From Streptomyces sp. CBMA29 (GTDB lineage: Bacteria; Actinomycetota; Actinomycetes; Streptomycetales; Streptomycetaceae): DNA of 63,532 bases. The notes beneath the pieces were generated by a model. It saw nothing but the letters and a program-made list of their open reading frames with translations, searched no databases and was not told the origin of the DNA. The DNA is taken from the NCBI RefSeq assembly GCF_014596445.1, contig NZ_MECL01000222.1:1-63532 (forward strand), read 5' to 3'. Position 1 is the first letter of the stretch, and each line of letters opens with the position of its first letter. The translations under genes and the position numbers were made by a program. Positions 15,421-23,421 of the stretch are shown in pieces.

Positions 15421-16005
15421 ATGACTGCCGAACAGCTTCCGGACTGGGTGTTCCCGCCCCCGGGCGGCTTCACGGCGGACGACCTGGACCGCATCCCCGA
15501 ACTCCCGCCGCACACCGAGCTGATCGACGGGAGCCTTGTCTTCGTGAGCCCGCAGAAGTATTTCCACGCGCTGGTGATCTCGCTGCTGGAATTCGCGCTG
15601 CGGGCCCAGGCTCCGGCCGAATTCCGGGTGGGCCGCGAGATGACGGTGGTGCTCGACAAACGCAACCGACCGGAGCCCGACGTGTCGGTCGTGCACCGGG
15701 CCGCGGTGTCGGAGACCGGCGATGAGACCGCGTTCACGGCACAGGACGTGGTGCTGGCGGTGGAGGTGGTCTCCCCGGAGTCGGAGGCGCGCGACAGAAC
15801 CCGCAAGCCGCAGCTCTACGCCGAGGCCGGTATCCGCCACTTCTGGCGGGTGGAGCAGAGCACCGGGCGCCGCCCGGTCGTCTACGCCTTCGAGCTGGAG
15901 CCGGCCACCGCCACCTATGTGCCCGTGGGCATCTTCCATGACCGGCTCAAGCTCTCGGCCCCCTTCACCCTCGACATCGATCTCGCCGCGATCGACGACA
16001 TGTAG
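15421..16005 (+). CDS. Uma2 family (DUF820) restriction-endonuclease-fold protein
   Basis: Protein of 194 residues with the PD-(D/E)XK-like Uma2 fold: EPDVSVVHRAA holds the Asp, VVLAVEVVSPESEARDR the Glu and KPQLYAEAGIRHFWRVE the Lys region. Such proteins are very numerous in Streptomyces and cyanobacteria; the function is unproven and no methylase partner is present. GGGAGGA lies four bases before the ATG at 15421, which decides this start over the ATG at 15409. Confidence 0.85.
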   Translation: MTAEQLPDWVFPPPGGFTADDLDRIPELPPHTELIDGSLVFVSPQKYFHALVISLLEFALRAQAPAEFRVGREMTVVLDKRNRPEPDVSVVHRAAVSETGDETAFTAQDVVLAVEVVSPESEARDRTRKPQLYAEAGIRHFWRVEQSTGRRPVVYAFELEPATATYVPVGIFHDRLKLSAPFTLDIDLAAIDDM

Positions 16006-16074
16006 GCAGCCCCGCGCCATACAGGCGCGTTGCCCGTCGCCGATCAGGAACGCCGCTGAGGAATCCACGGCTAC

Positions 16075-17253
16075 TCACAGCCGCGCCGCCTTCAGGGCCA
16101 TGTGGAGCAGCAGCCGCGACTCGCCGTCGGCCAGGTCGAGGCCGGTCAACTGCTCGATCCGCGAGAGCCGGTAGTAGAGGGTCTGGCGGTGGATGGCCAG
16201 CGCGGTGGCGGTACGGCCGGCCTGCCCGGCGTTGTCGAGGAACGCCTCGGCGGTGTGGGCCAGTTCGCTGTGCGCGGGGGAGAGCAGAGGAGCGATCACC
16301 GGGTCCGGCGCGGCGTCCGCCGGGAGCGCGGTCAGTAAACGGTAGGGGCCGATGCCCGACCACTTCGCGATCGGCCCGTGCAGCGGCTGCGCGAGCGCGG
16401 CGCGCGCCGCGTCCCCCGCCTCCCGCCACGCCTCCGGCAGCTCGGCGAGCGACTTGCGCCCGTCGCTGACCCCGGCCACCGCGCCCTCCGATGCCACCTC
16501 CCCGAGCACCCGCGCCGCCGCTGACCTGGCCGTGGCCAGCAGTTGTACGGTGCGCAGCCGCACCAGCAGCGCGACGCAGTCGCCGCGCGGGCCCGGCACG
16601 AAACAGAGCGCGGCGGCCGACGGGACCGTCCGCGGCCCCGGCAGGTCGTCCTCGCCGCCGGACGGCGGCCGGATGCAGACCAGCGCGTGCGGCTCGTCGG
16701 CGTCCGGGCCGAGCGCCGTGCGCAGCGCGTCCTCCGCGTTGTCGCGGGCGGCGCGGGTGCGGGCGGTCAGCAGGTCGCGCAGCGCCCGGCCGGTGCCCGC
16801 GCCCTCGCGGGCCGTCACCGCGAGCCGGTCGCCGATCCTGGCGGCCACCGCCATCGCCGCGTCGAGCTGGTCGGCGGTGTGCTCGGCCTCGTCCAGCAGC
16901 CAGACGTAGCCGTGCACGACGCCGCCGTGCCGTACGGGCAGGCAGAGTCTGCCGCGGAAGACCCCCGCCGAGGGCGCGGCCGGAATCCGTACCGGCCCGG
17001 TGGCGCGGGTGATGCCGAACTGCTCGAACCAGGCGCGGACCTCGGTGGTGGAGCCGCGGGTGAGGATCGACCGGGTACGCACCGGGTCCGTCGCGCCGTC
17101 GTCACCGTCGTGCACGCCGAAGGCGATCAGCCGGAAGTCCCGGTCCTCCAAGGTCGCGGGCGCCCCCAGCAGCGCCGACACCTCGTCGACCAGCTCCTGG
17201 AGATCGCCGCCGAAGCCACTGAAACCGCCGCTGCCGCCGTAGTCACTACGCAC
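16075..17253 (-). CDS. PucR/CdaR-type transcriptional regulator, likely of proline catabolism
   Basis: 392-residue regulator. The N-terminal part (VDEVSALLGAPATLEDRDFR...) is a GAF-like sensing region; the C-terminus is the PucR helix-turn-helix (TAEAFLDNAGQAGRTATALA then IHRQTLYYRLSRIEQLTGLD). The GTG at 17253 is preferred, with GAGGGAG at a normal distance; an ATG at 17271 would place the start inside the palindrome arm. It is divergent from pruB, and PucR-type activators commonly control adjacent proline catabolic genes. Codon 306 is TTA (16336-16338), so translation may depend on bldA tRNA. Regulation of pruB/pruA is inferred from position and the shared palindrome. Confidence 0.88.
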   Translation of the reverse strand: MRSDYGGSGGFSGFGGDLQELVDEVSALLGAPATLEDRDFRLIAFGVHDGDDGATDPVRTRSILTRGSTTEVRAWFEQFGITRATGPVRIPAAPSAGVFRGRLCLPVRHGGVVHGYVWLLDEAEHTADQLDAAMAVAARIGDRLAVTAREGAGTGRALRDLLTARTRAARDNAEDALRTALGPDADEPHALVCIRPPSGGEDDLPGPRTVPSAAALCFVPGPRGDCVALLVRLRTVQLLATARSAAARVLGEVASEGAVAGVSDGRKSLAELPEAWREAGDAARAALAQPLHGPIAKWSGIGPYRLLTALPADAAPDPVIAPLLSPAHSELAHTAEAFLDNAGQAGRTATALAIHRQTLYYRLSRIEQLTGLDLADGESRLLLHMALKAARL

Positions 17254-17264
17254 TCGTCCATTCT

Positions 17265-17286
17265 CCCTCATACATCTGTATGAGGG
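17265..17286. promoter_or_regulatory. Perfect palindrome between the PucR regulator and pruB
   Basis: Arms CCCTCATACA (17265-17274) and TGTATGAGGG (17277-17286) are exact inverted copies separated by TC. It overlaps the ribosome site and 5' end of the regulator gene and lies 155 bp before pruB, the expected place for an autoregulatory operator or activator site. Confidence 0.65.
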
Positions 17287-17370
17287 ACCACACCCTGATG
17301 CGTGACAGGTGTCGCTGGTCCAACGGGTAGGCGAATCCTAGATTCGGGGCGACGGCCGGAGACGGCCGCC

Positions 17371-17429
17371 CCCTCGTACCGGCCTCGTCCGTCCCGCCCT
17401 CGTACCGCCCTCATCCCGCCCTCGTACCG
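17371..17429 (+). repeat. Three direct repeats upstream of pruB
   Basis: CCCTCGTACCG occurs at 17371-17381, 17397-17407 and 17419-17429, the last ending at the pruB ribosome site. The first five bases match the arms of the palindrome at 17265-17286. Could be half-sites or a leader element. Confidence 0.6.
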
Positions 17430-17440
17430 GAGGAGCCACC

Positions 17441-18370
17441 GTGCTCGGTCCCGTGTTGCTCGCCGCCTCGCGCAGCGACCGTATGCGCCGCGTCGTCGCC
17501 GCCGCACCCGTCACCCGTCCCGTGGTGAACCGCTTCATCGCGGGCGACGAACTGCGCCCCGCGATGGACACCGTGCGGTCGCTCACCGCCTCCGGCCTCG
17601 ACGTCACCCTCGACCACCTCGGTGAGGACGTCACCGACCGGGCCACCGCCCAGGCCGCCAGGGACGCGTATCTGCGGCTGCTGGAAGCGCTGCGGCACGA
17701 CGGCCTCGGCACCCGCGCCGAGGTGTCGGTGAAGCTGTCCGCCTTCGGTCAGACGCTGCCCGACGGCGGCCACGACATCGCGCTGGCCAACGTACGGCGG
17801 GTCGCCGAACTGGCCGCCGAGGTCGGCACCACGGTCACCCTCGACATGGAGGACCACACCACCGTCGACTCGACGCTGGCGATCCTCGGCGACTTGCGTG
17901 CGGAGCATCCCCAGACCGGCGCCGTCCTCCAGTCGTACCTCTTCCGCACCGAGGACGACGCCCGCGCGCTCGCGGTCGCGGGCTCGCGCGTGCGGCTGGT
18001 CAAGGGCGCGTACAAGGAGCCCGCCGCGGTCGCCTTCCAGACCAAGGCCGAGGTGGACAAGGCGTACGTCCGGGCGCTGCGCATCCTCTTCGCGGGCGAC
18101 GGCTACCCGATGGTCGGCTCGCACGACCCGCGCATGATCGCCATCGCGCAGGACCTGGCGGCGCGCGACCGCCGGCCGGCCGGGTCGTACGAGTTCCAGA
18201 TGCTGTACGGCATCCGGACCGCGGAGCAGCGGCGGCTCGCGGACGAAGGGACGCGTATGCGCATCTATGTTCCGTACGGCGCAGACTGGTACGGATACTT
18301 CATGCGCCGCCTCGCGGAGCGCCCGGCGAACCTCGCCTTCTTCCTCCGCTCCTTCCTTCCCGCCCGCTGA
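17441..18370 (+). CDS. pruB: Proline dehydrogenase
   Basis: FAD-dependent monofunctional proline dehydrogenase, 309 residues, converting proline to pyrroline-5-carboxylate. GTG start at 17441 behind GGAGGAGCCACC. Family motifs: VSVKLSAFG, TLDMEDHTTVDSTL, VLQSYLFRTEDDA, RLVKGAYKEPAAVAF and YEFQMLYGIR near the C-terminus. Followed after 72 bp by pruA, so the two form a proline utilisation operon, likely induced through the divergent PucR-type regulator. The symbol follows the mycobacterial pruB/pruA naming. Confidence 0.93.
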   Translation: MLGPVLLAASRSDRMRRVVAAAPVTRPVVNRFIAGDELRPAMDTVRSLTASGLDVTLDHLGEDVTDRATAQAARDAYLRLLEALRHDGLGTRAEVSVKLSAFGQTLPDGGHDIALANVRRVAELAAEVGTTVTLDMEDHTTVDSTLAILGDLRAEHPQTGAVLQSYLFRTEDDARALAVAGSRVRLVKGAYKEPAAVAFQTKAEVDKAYVRALRILFAGDGYPMVGSHDPRMIAIAQDLAARDRRPAGSYEFQMLYGIRTAEQRRLADEGTRMRIYVPYGADWYGYFMRRLAERPANLAFFLRSFLPAR

Positions 18371-18442
18371 TCCGGCCCGCTGAACCCGCTTCCTGACCCC
18401 TCCCGCCGAGCCCGCCCCTTCACCTCTGAGGAGAAACGCTTC

Positions 18443-20074
18443 ATGGACGCCGTGACCCAGGTCCCCGCGCCGGTCAACGAGCCGGTGCACTCGTACGCGC
18501 CGGGCAGCCCGGAGCGTGCCCGTCTTGAGGCGAAGCTCAAGGAACTGGCGGGCAACCCCGTCGACCTGCCGATGTTCATCGGCGGCGAGCAGCGCATGGG
18601 CGGCGGCGAGCGCTGCGACGTCGTGCAGCCGCACAACCACGGCGCCGTGCTCGGCAGCTACGCCGAGGCCACCGCGCAGGACGCGCAGGACGCGGTCGAC
18701 GCCGCGCTGGCCGCCGCCCCCGCCTGGCGCGCGATGGCCTTCGACGACCGCGCCGCGATCATCCTGCGCGCCGCGGAACTGCTCGCCGGACCCTGGCGCG
18801 AGACGATCGTGGCCTCCACGATGCTCGGCCAGGGCAAGACCGCCCAGCAGGCCGAGATCGACAGCCCCTGCGAACTGGTCGACTTCTGGCGGTTCAACGT
18901 CCACTTCGCGCGGCAGATCCTCGCCGAGCAGCCGGTCGCCAACGCCCCCGGCGTCTGGAACCGGCTCGACCACCGCCCGCTCGAAGGCTTCGTCTACGCG
19001 ATCACGCCGTTCAACTTCACGGCCATCGCGGGCAATCTGCCCACCGCGCCCGCCCTGATGGGCAACGTCGTGGTGTGGAAGCCGTCGCCGACGCAGACCC
19101 ACTCGGCCGTCCTGCTGATGAAGGTGCTGCGCGAGGCCGGGCTGCCCGACGGCGTCATCAACCTGGTGACCGGCAACGGCATCGCCGTCTCCGAGGTCGC
19201 GCTGACCCACCCGGACCTCGCCGGTATCCACTTCACCGGCTCCACCAAGACCTTCCAGTACCTGTGGCGCACGGTCGGCGAGAACATCGAGGGCTACCGG
19301 TCCTACCCGCGGATCGTCGGCGAGACCGGCGGCAAGGACTTCGTGGTCGCGCACCCGTCCGCCGACCCCGCGATCCTGAAGACCGCGCTGACCCGCGGCT
19401 CCTTCGAGTACCAGGGCCAGAAGTGCTCGGCCTCCTCCCGCGCCTACATCCCGCGCTCGATCTGGGACGGCGGCTTCAAGGAGGAGTTCGCGGCCGAGGT
19501 CGACGGCATCACGATGGGTGATGTCACCGACCTGTCCAACTTCCTCGGCGCCGTCATCGACGAGCGGTCCTTCGCCAAGAACAAGGCCGCCATCGACCGT
19601 GCCAAGGCCGATCCGACGATCGAGGTCGTCGCGGGCGGCACGTACGACGACTCGGTCGGGTACTTCATCCGCCCGACCGTCCTGGTCTCCACCGACCCGG
19701 CCAACGAGATCTTCCGCGAGGAGTATTTCGGGCCGGTGCTCGGTGTGTACGTCTACGAGGACGCCGACTTCGAGACGATGCTCGCGCAGATGGAGTCGGT
19801 CTCGGCGTACGGCCTGACCGGCTCGGTCATCGCGCAGGACCGGGCCGCGGTGGCCGACGTGATGGAGAAGCTGCGGTTCGCCGCGGGCAACTTCTACATC
19901 AACGACAAGTCGACCGGCGCGGTCGTCGGCCAGCAGCCGTTCGGCGGCGGTCGGGCGTCGGGCACCAACGACAAGGCGGGCGCCGCGCAGAATCTGCTGC
20001 GCTGGACGTCCACGCGCTCCGTCAAGGAGACGCTGGTCCCGCCGACGGACTACCGCTACCCGCACCAGGGCTGA
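18443..20074 (+). CDS. pruA: 1-pyrroline-5-carboxylate dehydrogenase
   Basis: NAD-dependent aldehyde dehydrogenase of 543 residues that oxidises glutamate semialdehyde to glutamate. ATG at 18443 behind GAGGAG. Catalytic Glu lies in RIVGETGGKDFVVAH and catalytic Cys in YQGQKCSASSRAYIP; substrate-anchoring sequences NDKSTGAVVGQQPFGGGRAS and GTNDKAG near the end are typical of P5CDH. Second gene of the proline operon; a strong hairpin follows the stop. Confidence 0.96.
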   Translation: MDAVTQVPAPVNEPVHSYAPGSPERARLEAKLKELAGNPVDLPMFIGGEQRMGGGERCDVVQPHNHGAVLGSYAEATAQDAQDAVDAALAAAPAWRAMAFDDRAAIILRAAELLAGPWRETIVASTMLGQGKTAQQAEIDSPCELVDFWRFNVHFARQILAEQPVANAPGVWNRLDHRPLEGFVYAITPFNFTAIAGNLPTAPALMGNVVVWKPSPTQTHSAVLLMKVLREAGLPDGVINLVTGNGIAVSEVALTHPDLAGIHFTGSTKTFQYLWRTVGENIEGYRSYPRIVGETGGKDFVVAHPSADPAILKTALTRGSFEYQGQKCSASSRAYIPRSIWDGGFKEEFAAEVDGITMGDVTDLSNFLGAVIDERSFAKNKAAIDRAKADPTIEVVAGGTYDDSVGYFIRPTVLVSTDPANEIFREEYFGPVLGVYVYEDADFETMLAQMESVSAYGLTGSVIAQDRAAVADVMEKLRFAAGNFYINDKSTGAVVGQQPFGGGRASGTNDKAGAAQNLLRWTSTRSVKETLVPPTDYRYPHQG

Positions 20075-20103
20075 GGCCGACCGGCCCGCCGCCCCCCCAG
20101 AAC

Positions 20104-20138
20104 GCCCCCGTCACCGGTCCCCATCCGGTGGCGGGGGC
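20104..20138 (+). terminator. pruBA terminator
   Basis: GCCCCCGTCACCGG and CCGGTGGCGGGGGC pair with one mismatch around a short loop, 30 bp after the pruA stop. Confidence 0.75.
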
Positions 20139-20157
20139 CTCCTCATGAGTGACGGTC

Positions 20158-20230
20158 GTCTCAGATAGTAGGAAGTCCGAGTAATTGTGGCGACAGGACG
20201 GCCACGCTGACCTAACTTTGTAAGAAGCCG
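20158..20230 (+). promoter_or_regulatory. AT-richer probable promoter region before the 31-codon ORF
   Basis: CTCAGATAGTAGGAAGTCCG and AGTAATTGTGGCGACAGG stand out from the surrounding GC-rich DNA, followed by CCTAACTTTGTAAG. The minus-strand reading at 20158-20173 ends in TGAGACG, like the ilvB and cimA sites. Exact promoter elements are not resolved. Confidence 0.35.
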
Positions 20231-20366
20231 AACGTCTCGCTCCATCGAGCGAGCGGCGGATGCGAGCAGCGCCCTTCGCGCGGGTCACCCCCGCGGCGCC
20301 CGCCCCCCGCCCCGTTCCGTGGCGACCGCCATCCATCTCCTCAAGTTTTCCCTGGAGTTGATCACC

Positions 20367-20462
20367 ATGGACGAGACCGCCCGCCAGAACGCCCTCCGCG
20401 CCCTCCAGCGCAGCATGGACCGCCGCGACAACGGCGGCAGCACGGGCCACGAGGCCCGCTGA
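20367..20462 (+). CDS. Possible small protein of 31 residues
   Basis: ATG with GGAG nine bases upstream opens a 31-codon frame (MDETARQNALRALQRSMDRR then a Gly/Ser tail). Codons end almost always in G or C, as expected for a translated gene. The peptide is charged and helical with no signal sequence, and no Ile/Leu/Val-rich stretch that would make it an attenuator. It occupies most of the gap between pruA and leuB, 75 bp before leuB. Function unknown; could be a leader ORF for leuB or an independent small protein. Confidence 0.5.
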   Translation: MDETARQNALRALQRSMDRRDNGGSTGHEAR

Positions 20463-20537
20463 CCCCGTACCCGGGCCCCTGGTCCGGCATGCGGACACGC
20501 CATGTCAATGGCTGGGACGCGGAGTAGGGTGCACGGC

Positions 20538-21581
20538 ATGTCTCGCAGCATCAGCCTCGCAGTGATCCCCGGTGACGGAATCGGTCAGGAAGTCGTGACG
20601 GAGGGCCTCAAGGTCCTTGCCGCCGTGCTTCCGCAGGACGTCAAGCTGGAGACGGAGGAGTTCGACTTCGGCGCGAAGCGCTACCACGCCACCGGTCAGA
20701 CGCTCACCGACGACGACCTCGGCCGGCTCAAGGCGCACGACGCGATCCTGCTGGGCGCGATCGGCGACCCGTCGGTGCCGTCGGGCGTGCTGGAGCGCGG
20801 CTTCCTGCTCAAGCTCCGCTTCGCCTTCGACCACCATGTGAACCTGCGGCCGAGCAAGCTGTTCCCCGGTGTCGCCTCGCCGCTCGCGGGCACCCCGGAG
20901 ATCGACTTCGTCGTGGTCCGCGAGGGCACCGAGGGCCCGTACACCGGCAACGGCGGCTCGATCAGGACCGGCACCGAGCACGAGGTGGCCACCGAGGTCA
21001 GCCTGAACACCGCCTTCGGCATCGAGCGCGTGGTGCGCGACGCGTACGCCCGCGCCCAGGCCCGCCCCCGCAAGAAGCTCACGCTCGTGCACAAGAACAA
21101 CGTGCTCGTGTACGCGGGCCACCTGTGGACCCGGATCTTCGAGCAGGTCGGCGCCGAGTTCCCCGAGGTCAGCACCGACTACCTGCACGTGGACGCGGCG
21201 ACGATCTTCCTCGTCACGCAGCCCGAGCGGTTCGACGTGATCGTCACCGACAACCTCTTCGGCGACATCATCACCGATCTGGCCGCGGCCGTCTCCGGCG
21301 GCATCGGCGTGGCCGCCAGCGGCAACATCAACCCCGGCCGCGAATTCCCTTCGATGTTCGAGCCGGTGCACGGCTCCGCGCCCGACATCGCGGGCCAGTC
21401 CAAGGCCGACCCGACCGCCACCGTGCTCTCGGTCGCCCTGCTCCTGCGGCACCTCGGTTACGAGGCCGAGGCCGATCGGATCGACGCCGCCGTGCGGGCC
21501 GACCTGTCCGAGCGCACCGGACAGCCCGCCCGCAGCACGGTCGCGATCGGCGACGCGCTGGCCGCCCGCGTATCCGCCTGA
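20538..21581 (+). CDS. leuB: 3-isopropylmalate dehydrogenase
   Basis: NAD- and Mg-dependent decarboxylating dehydrogenase of leucine synthesis, 347 residues. ATG at 20538 gives MSRSISLAVIPGDGIGQEVV; an upstream in-frame ATG at 20502 is not preceded by a ribosome site. Isocitrate/isopropylmalate dehydrogenase motifs are visible: VVREGTEGPYTGNGG, the metal-binding VIVTDNLFGDIITDLAAAVS and FEPVHGSAPDIAGQ. Works with LeuC and LeuD, encoded 31 kb away. Followed by a terminator hairpin and ilvE. Confidence 0.95.
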   Translation: MSRSISLAVIPGDGIGQEVVTEGLKVLAAVLPQDVKLETEEFDFGAKRYHATGQTLTDDDLGRLKAHDAILLGAIGDPSVPSGVLERGFLLKLRFAFDHHVNLRPSKLFPGVASPLAGTPEIDFVVVREGTEGPYTGNGGSIRTGTEHEVATEVSLNTAFGIERVVRDAYARAQARPRKKLTLVHKNNVLVYAGHLWTRIFEQVGAEFPEVSTDYLHVDAATIFLVTQPERFDVIVTDNLFGDIITDLAAAVSGGIGVAASGNINPGREFPSMFEPVHGSAPDIAGQSKADPTATVLSVALLLRHLGYEAEADRIDAAVRADLSERTGQPARSTVAIGDALAARVSA

Positions 21582-21624
21582 CACGGCGGTCCGACCTCGG
21601 GGCTCGGCCCCACCTGTAGGTACC

Positions 21625-21659
21625 CGGCCCCACCGCTGCGATAATCGGCGGTGGGGCCG
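21625..21659 (+). terminator. leuB terminator
   Basis: CGGCCCCACCGC (21625-21636) and GCGGTGGGGCCG (21648-21659) form a perfect 12-bp stem, 43 bp after leuB. Separates leuB from ilvE transcription. Confidence 0.75.
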
Positions 21660-21731
21660 CAGTGCGACCGGATGCTCGGACGTCCTAGGACCTGTCCTCG
21701 TATCCCCATCATCATCACCATCCCCGGCAGC

Positions 21732-21772
21732 GCACGACGGCGAACGACGGCGAACGACAGCGAACACGGCGA
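21732..21772 (+). repeat. Short tandem repeat in the ilvE 5' region
   Basis: Three to four copies of about 10-11 bp resembling ACGACGGCGA lie just before the ilvE start, ending in GGCGAAGGA, which acts as the ribosome site. Possibly slippage-generated. Confidence 0.55.
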
Positions 21773-21783
21773 AGGACACGGAC

Positions 21784-22872
21784 ATGACGACATCCACCAT
21801 CGAGCTGAAGCCCTCCGCCCACCCGCTGGCCGCCGCCGAGCGCGAGGCGATCCTGGCCGACCCCGGCTTCGGGCGGTACTTCACCGACCACATGGTCACC
21901 ATCAAGTGGACCGAGGGACGCGGCTGGCACGATGCCCAGCTCGTGCCGTACGCCCCGCTCTCCGTCGACCCGGCGAACATGACGCTGCACTACGCGCAGA
22001 CGATCTTCGAGGGCCTGAAGGCGTACCGCCAGCCCGACGGCACCGTGGCCACCTTCAGGCCCGAGGCCAACGCGCTGCGCTTCCAGTCCTCCGCGCGCCG
22101 GCTGTCGATGCCCGAGCTGCCGGTCGAGACCTTCATCGAGGCGTGCGACGTGCTGGTCAGGCAGGAGAAGGCGTGGGTGCCGGACGCGGGCGAGGCGTCC
22201 CTGTACCTGCGGCCCTTCATGATCGCCACCGAGGTCGGCCTCGGGGTGCGCCCGGCCAACGAGTACCTCTTCCTGGTGATCGCCTCCCCGGCCGGTTCCT
22301 ACTTCTCCGGCGGCGTCAAGCCGGTCTCGGTGTGGCTCTCCGAGGAGTACGTGCGCGCCGCGCCCGGCGGCACCGGCGCCGCGAAGGCGGGCGGCAACTA
22401 CGCCGCCTCCCTCGTCGCCCAGGCCCAGGCCATCGAGCACGGCTGCGACCAGGTGGTCTGGCTCGACGCGATCGAGCGCCGCTGGATCGAGGAGATGGGC
22501 GGCATGAACCTGTACTTCGTGTACGGCAACCGCATCGTCACCCCCGAGCTGTCCGGCTCCCTCCTTCCGGGCATCACGCGCGACTCCCTCCTCACCATCG
22601 CCGCCGACCTCGGCTACGAGGTCGGCGAGGGCCGGATCTCCGTGGACGACTGGAAGCGGGACGCCGCCGACGGCACTCTTACCGAGGTCTTCGCGTGCGG
22701 CACCGCCGCCGTGATCACTCCCGTGGGGTCCGTCAAGTCCACCCGCGCGAGCTGGCCGGTGGCCGACGGCGCGCCGGGCGCGGTCACCATGCGCCTACGG
22801 GAGGCGCTTCTCGACATCCAGGGCGGCCGGGCCGCCGACCCGTACGGCTGGATGCACCCGCTGGGCGCGTGA
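21784..22872 (+). CDS. ilvE: Branched-chain amino acid aminotransferase
   Basis: PLP-dependent fold-IV aminotransferase for the last step of Val, Leu and Ile synthesis and the first step of their breakdown. 362 residues. ATG at 21784. The PLP lysine lies in GAAKAGGNYAASLVAQ; YAQTIFEGLKAYR, LYLRPFMIATE and EEMGGMNLYFVYG are BCAT type 2 signatures, and EVFACGTAAVITPVG ends the active site. Own transcription unit after the leuB terminator. Confidence 0.96.
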   Translation: MTTSTIELKPSAHPLAAAEREAILADPGFGRYFTDHMVTIKWTEGRGWHDAQLVPYAPLSVDPANMTLHYAQTIFEGLKAYRQPDGTVATFRPEANALRFQSSARRLSMPELPVETFIEACDVLVRQEKAWVPDAGEASLYLRPFMIATEVGLGVRPANEYLFLVIASPAGSYFSGGVKPVSVWLSEEYVRAAPGGTGAAKAGGNYAASLVAQAQAIEHGCDQVVWLDAIERRWIEEMGGMNLYFVYGNRIVTPELSGSLLPGITRDSLLTIAADLGYEVGEGRISVDDWKRDAADGTLTEVFACGTAAVITPVGSVKSTRASWPVADGAPGAVTMRLREALLDIQGGRAADPYGWMHPLGA

Positions 22873-22943
22873 CCCCCTCCGGGGAGGGATGCCGGGACAC
22901 CTCCCGGTGGTAGCCAGGGGAGGACCCGCACGAGAAGCCCTGA

Positions 22944-23048
22944 CGTGCCCGCACGTCACCACCAGCCCCCGTGGGGCTGTCAAGGCTGTCGCCCGACCAC
23001 CGGGCGGGTGCGTGGTTGCTCGCGCCGTTCCTCGCGCCCCTTCGGGGC
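22944..23048. repeat. Dispersed intergenic repeat, copy A
   Basis: About 105 bp matching the core and right end of copy B at 25861-25964: shared blocks include GTCACCACC, GTGGGGC, GACCACCGG and a GCG-CCGTTCCTCGCGCCCC end. It lacks the left inverted arm present in copy B. No coding capacity. Part of the 549-bp ilvE-cimA gap. Confidence 0.6.
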
Positions 23049-23111
23049 TCGCAGCCCGACGCGAGGGCGCCGCTGCCGCAGGGCAGCCCGTACGCCGCTG
23101 CCGCGAGGCGG

Positions 23112-23127
23112 GCCGCATCGTGAGACG
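23112..23127 (+). promoter_or_regulatory. Candidate operator upstream of the cimA leader
   Basis: GCCGCATCGTGAGACG shares 11 of 16 positions with the ilvB site CTCACATAATGAGACG and ends in the same TGAGACG. It lies 39 bp before the possible leader ORF. Only suggestive alone. Confidence 0.35.
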
Positions 23128-23165
23128 GCGGACCACATTGCTGTCACGTGTGGCACACTGCCAAG

Positions 23166-23219
23166 GTGTCCTCGTACGCCAACGTGATTATTGGCCGCAG
23201 GCACGCCGGTCCGCAGTGA
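23166..23219 (+). CDS. Possible cimA leader peptide with Val-Ile-Ile
   Basis: Seventeen-codon frame (GTG start) reading MSSYANVIIGRRHAGPQ. Valine is followed by two consecutive ATT isoleucine codons, extremely rare in this genome, a mark of isoleucine-sensing leaders. An in-frame GTG at 23148 could extend it by six codons; the ribosome site is weak (CAAGG). The stop is followed by a small hairpin (23225-23240) and an intrinsic terminator (23269-23295) before cimA, the same layout as at ilvB. Confidence 0.6.
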   Translation: MSSYANVIIGRRHAGPQ

Positions 23220-23224
23220 CTGAT

Positions 23225-23240
23225 CCCCTGACCACAGGGG
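23225..23240 (+). other. Small perfect hairpin in the cimA leader
   Basis: CCCCTG and CAGGGG pair around ACCA, directly after the leader stop. A candidate pause or competing structure of the attenuator. Confidence 0.5.
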
Positions 23241-23268
23241 AGCGTCACCCGCCCAGACCCGCGTGCAG

Positions 23269-23295
23269 ACCTCTCGCATCCGCGAGAGGTTTTTT
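23269..23295 (+). terminator. cimA attenuator terminator
   Basis: ACCTCTCGC and GCGAGAGGT pair perfectly around ATCC, followed by a run of T (23290-23295) and further T-rich sequence. It stands 127 bp before cimA and no gene ends nearby, so it most likely acts as a conditional terminator of the cimA transcript. Confidence 0.82.
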
Positions 23296-23421
23296 CGTTT
23301 TCCGGCCCACCACCGCCGGGAGGCGGGGCGCGAGGGACGATGGGGGCAAGTGGAGCTGGATCCTCCGGATATCCGCATGTCCGGAAGGGAACCCACTCAC
23401 CCGACAGGAGTTACGACAGCC

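Noticed and set aside
21672..21783. Ile-rich frame (RIPIIITIPG) just before ilvE as a possible attenuator peptide
   Set aside because: The Ile codons are ATC, the common codon here, the frame runs far into ilvE without a stop, and no terminator follows it.
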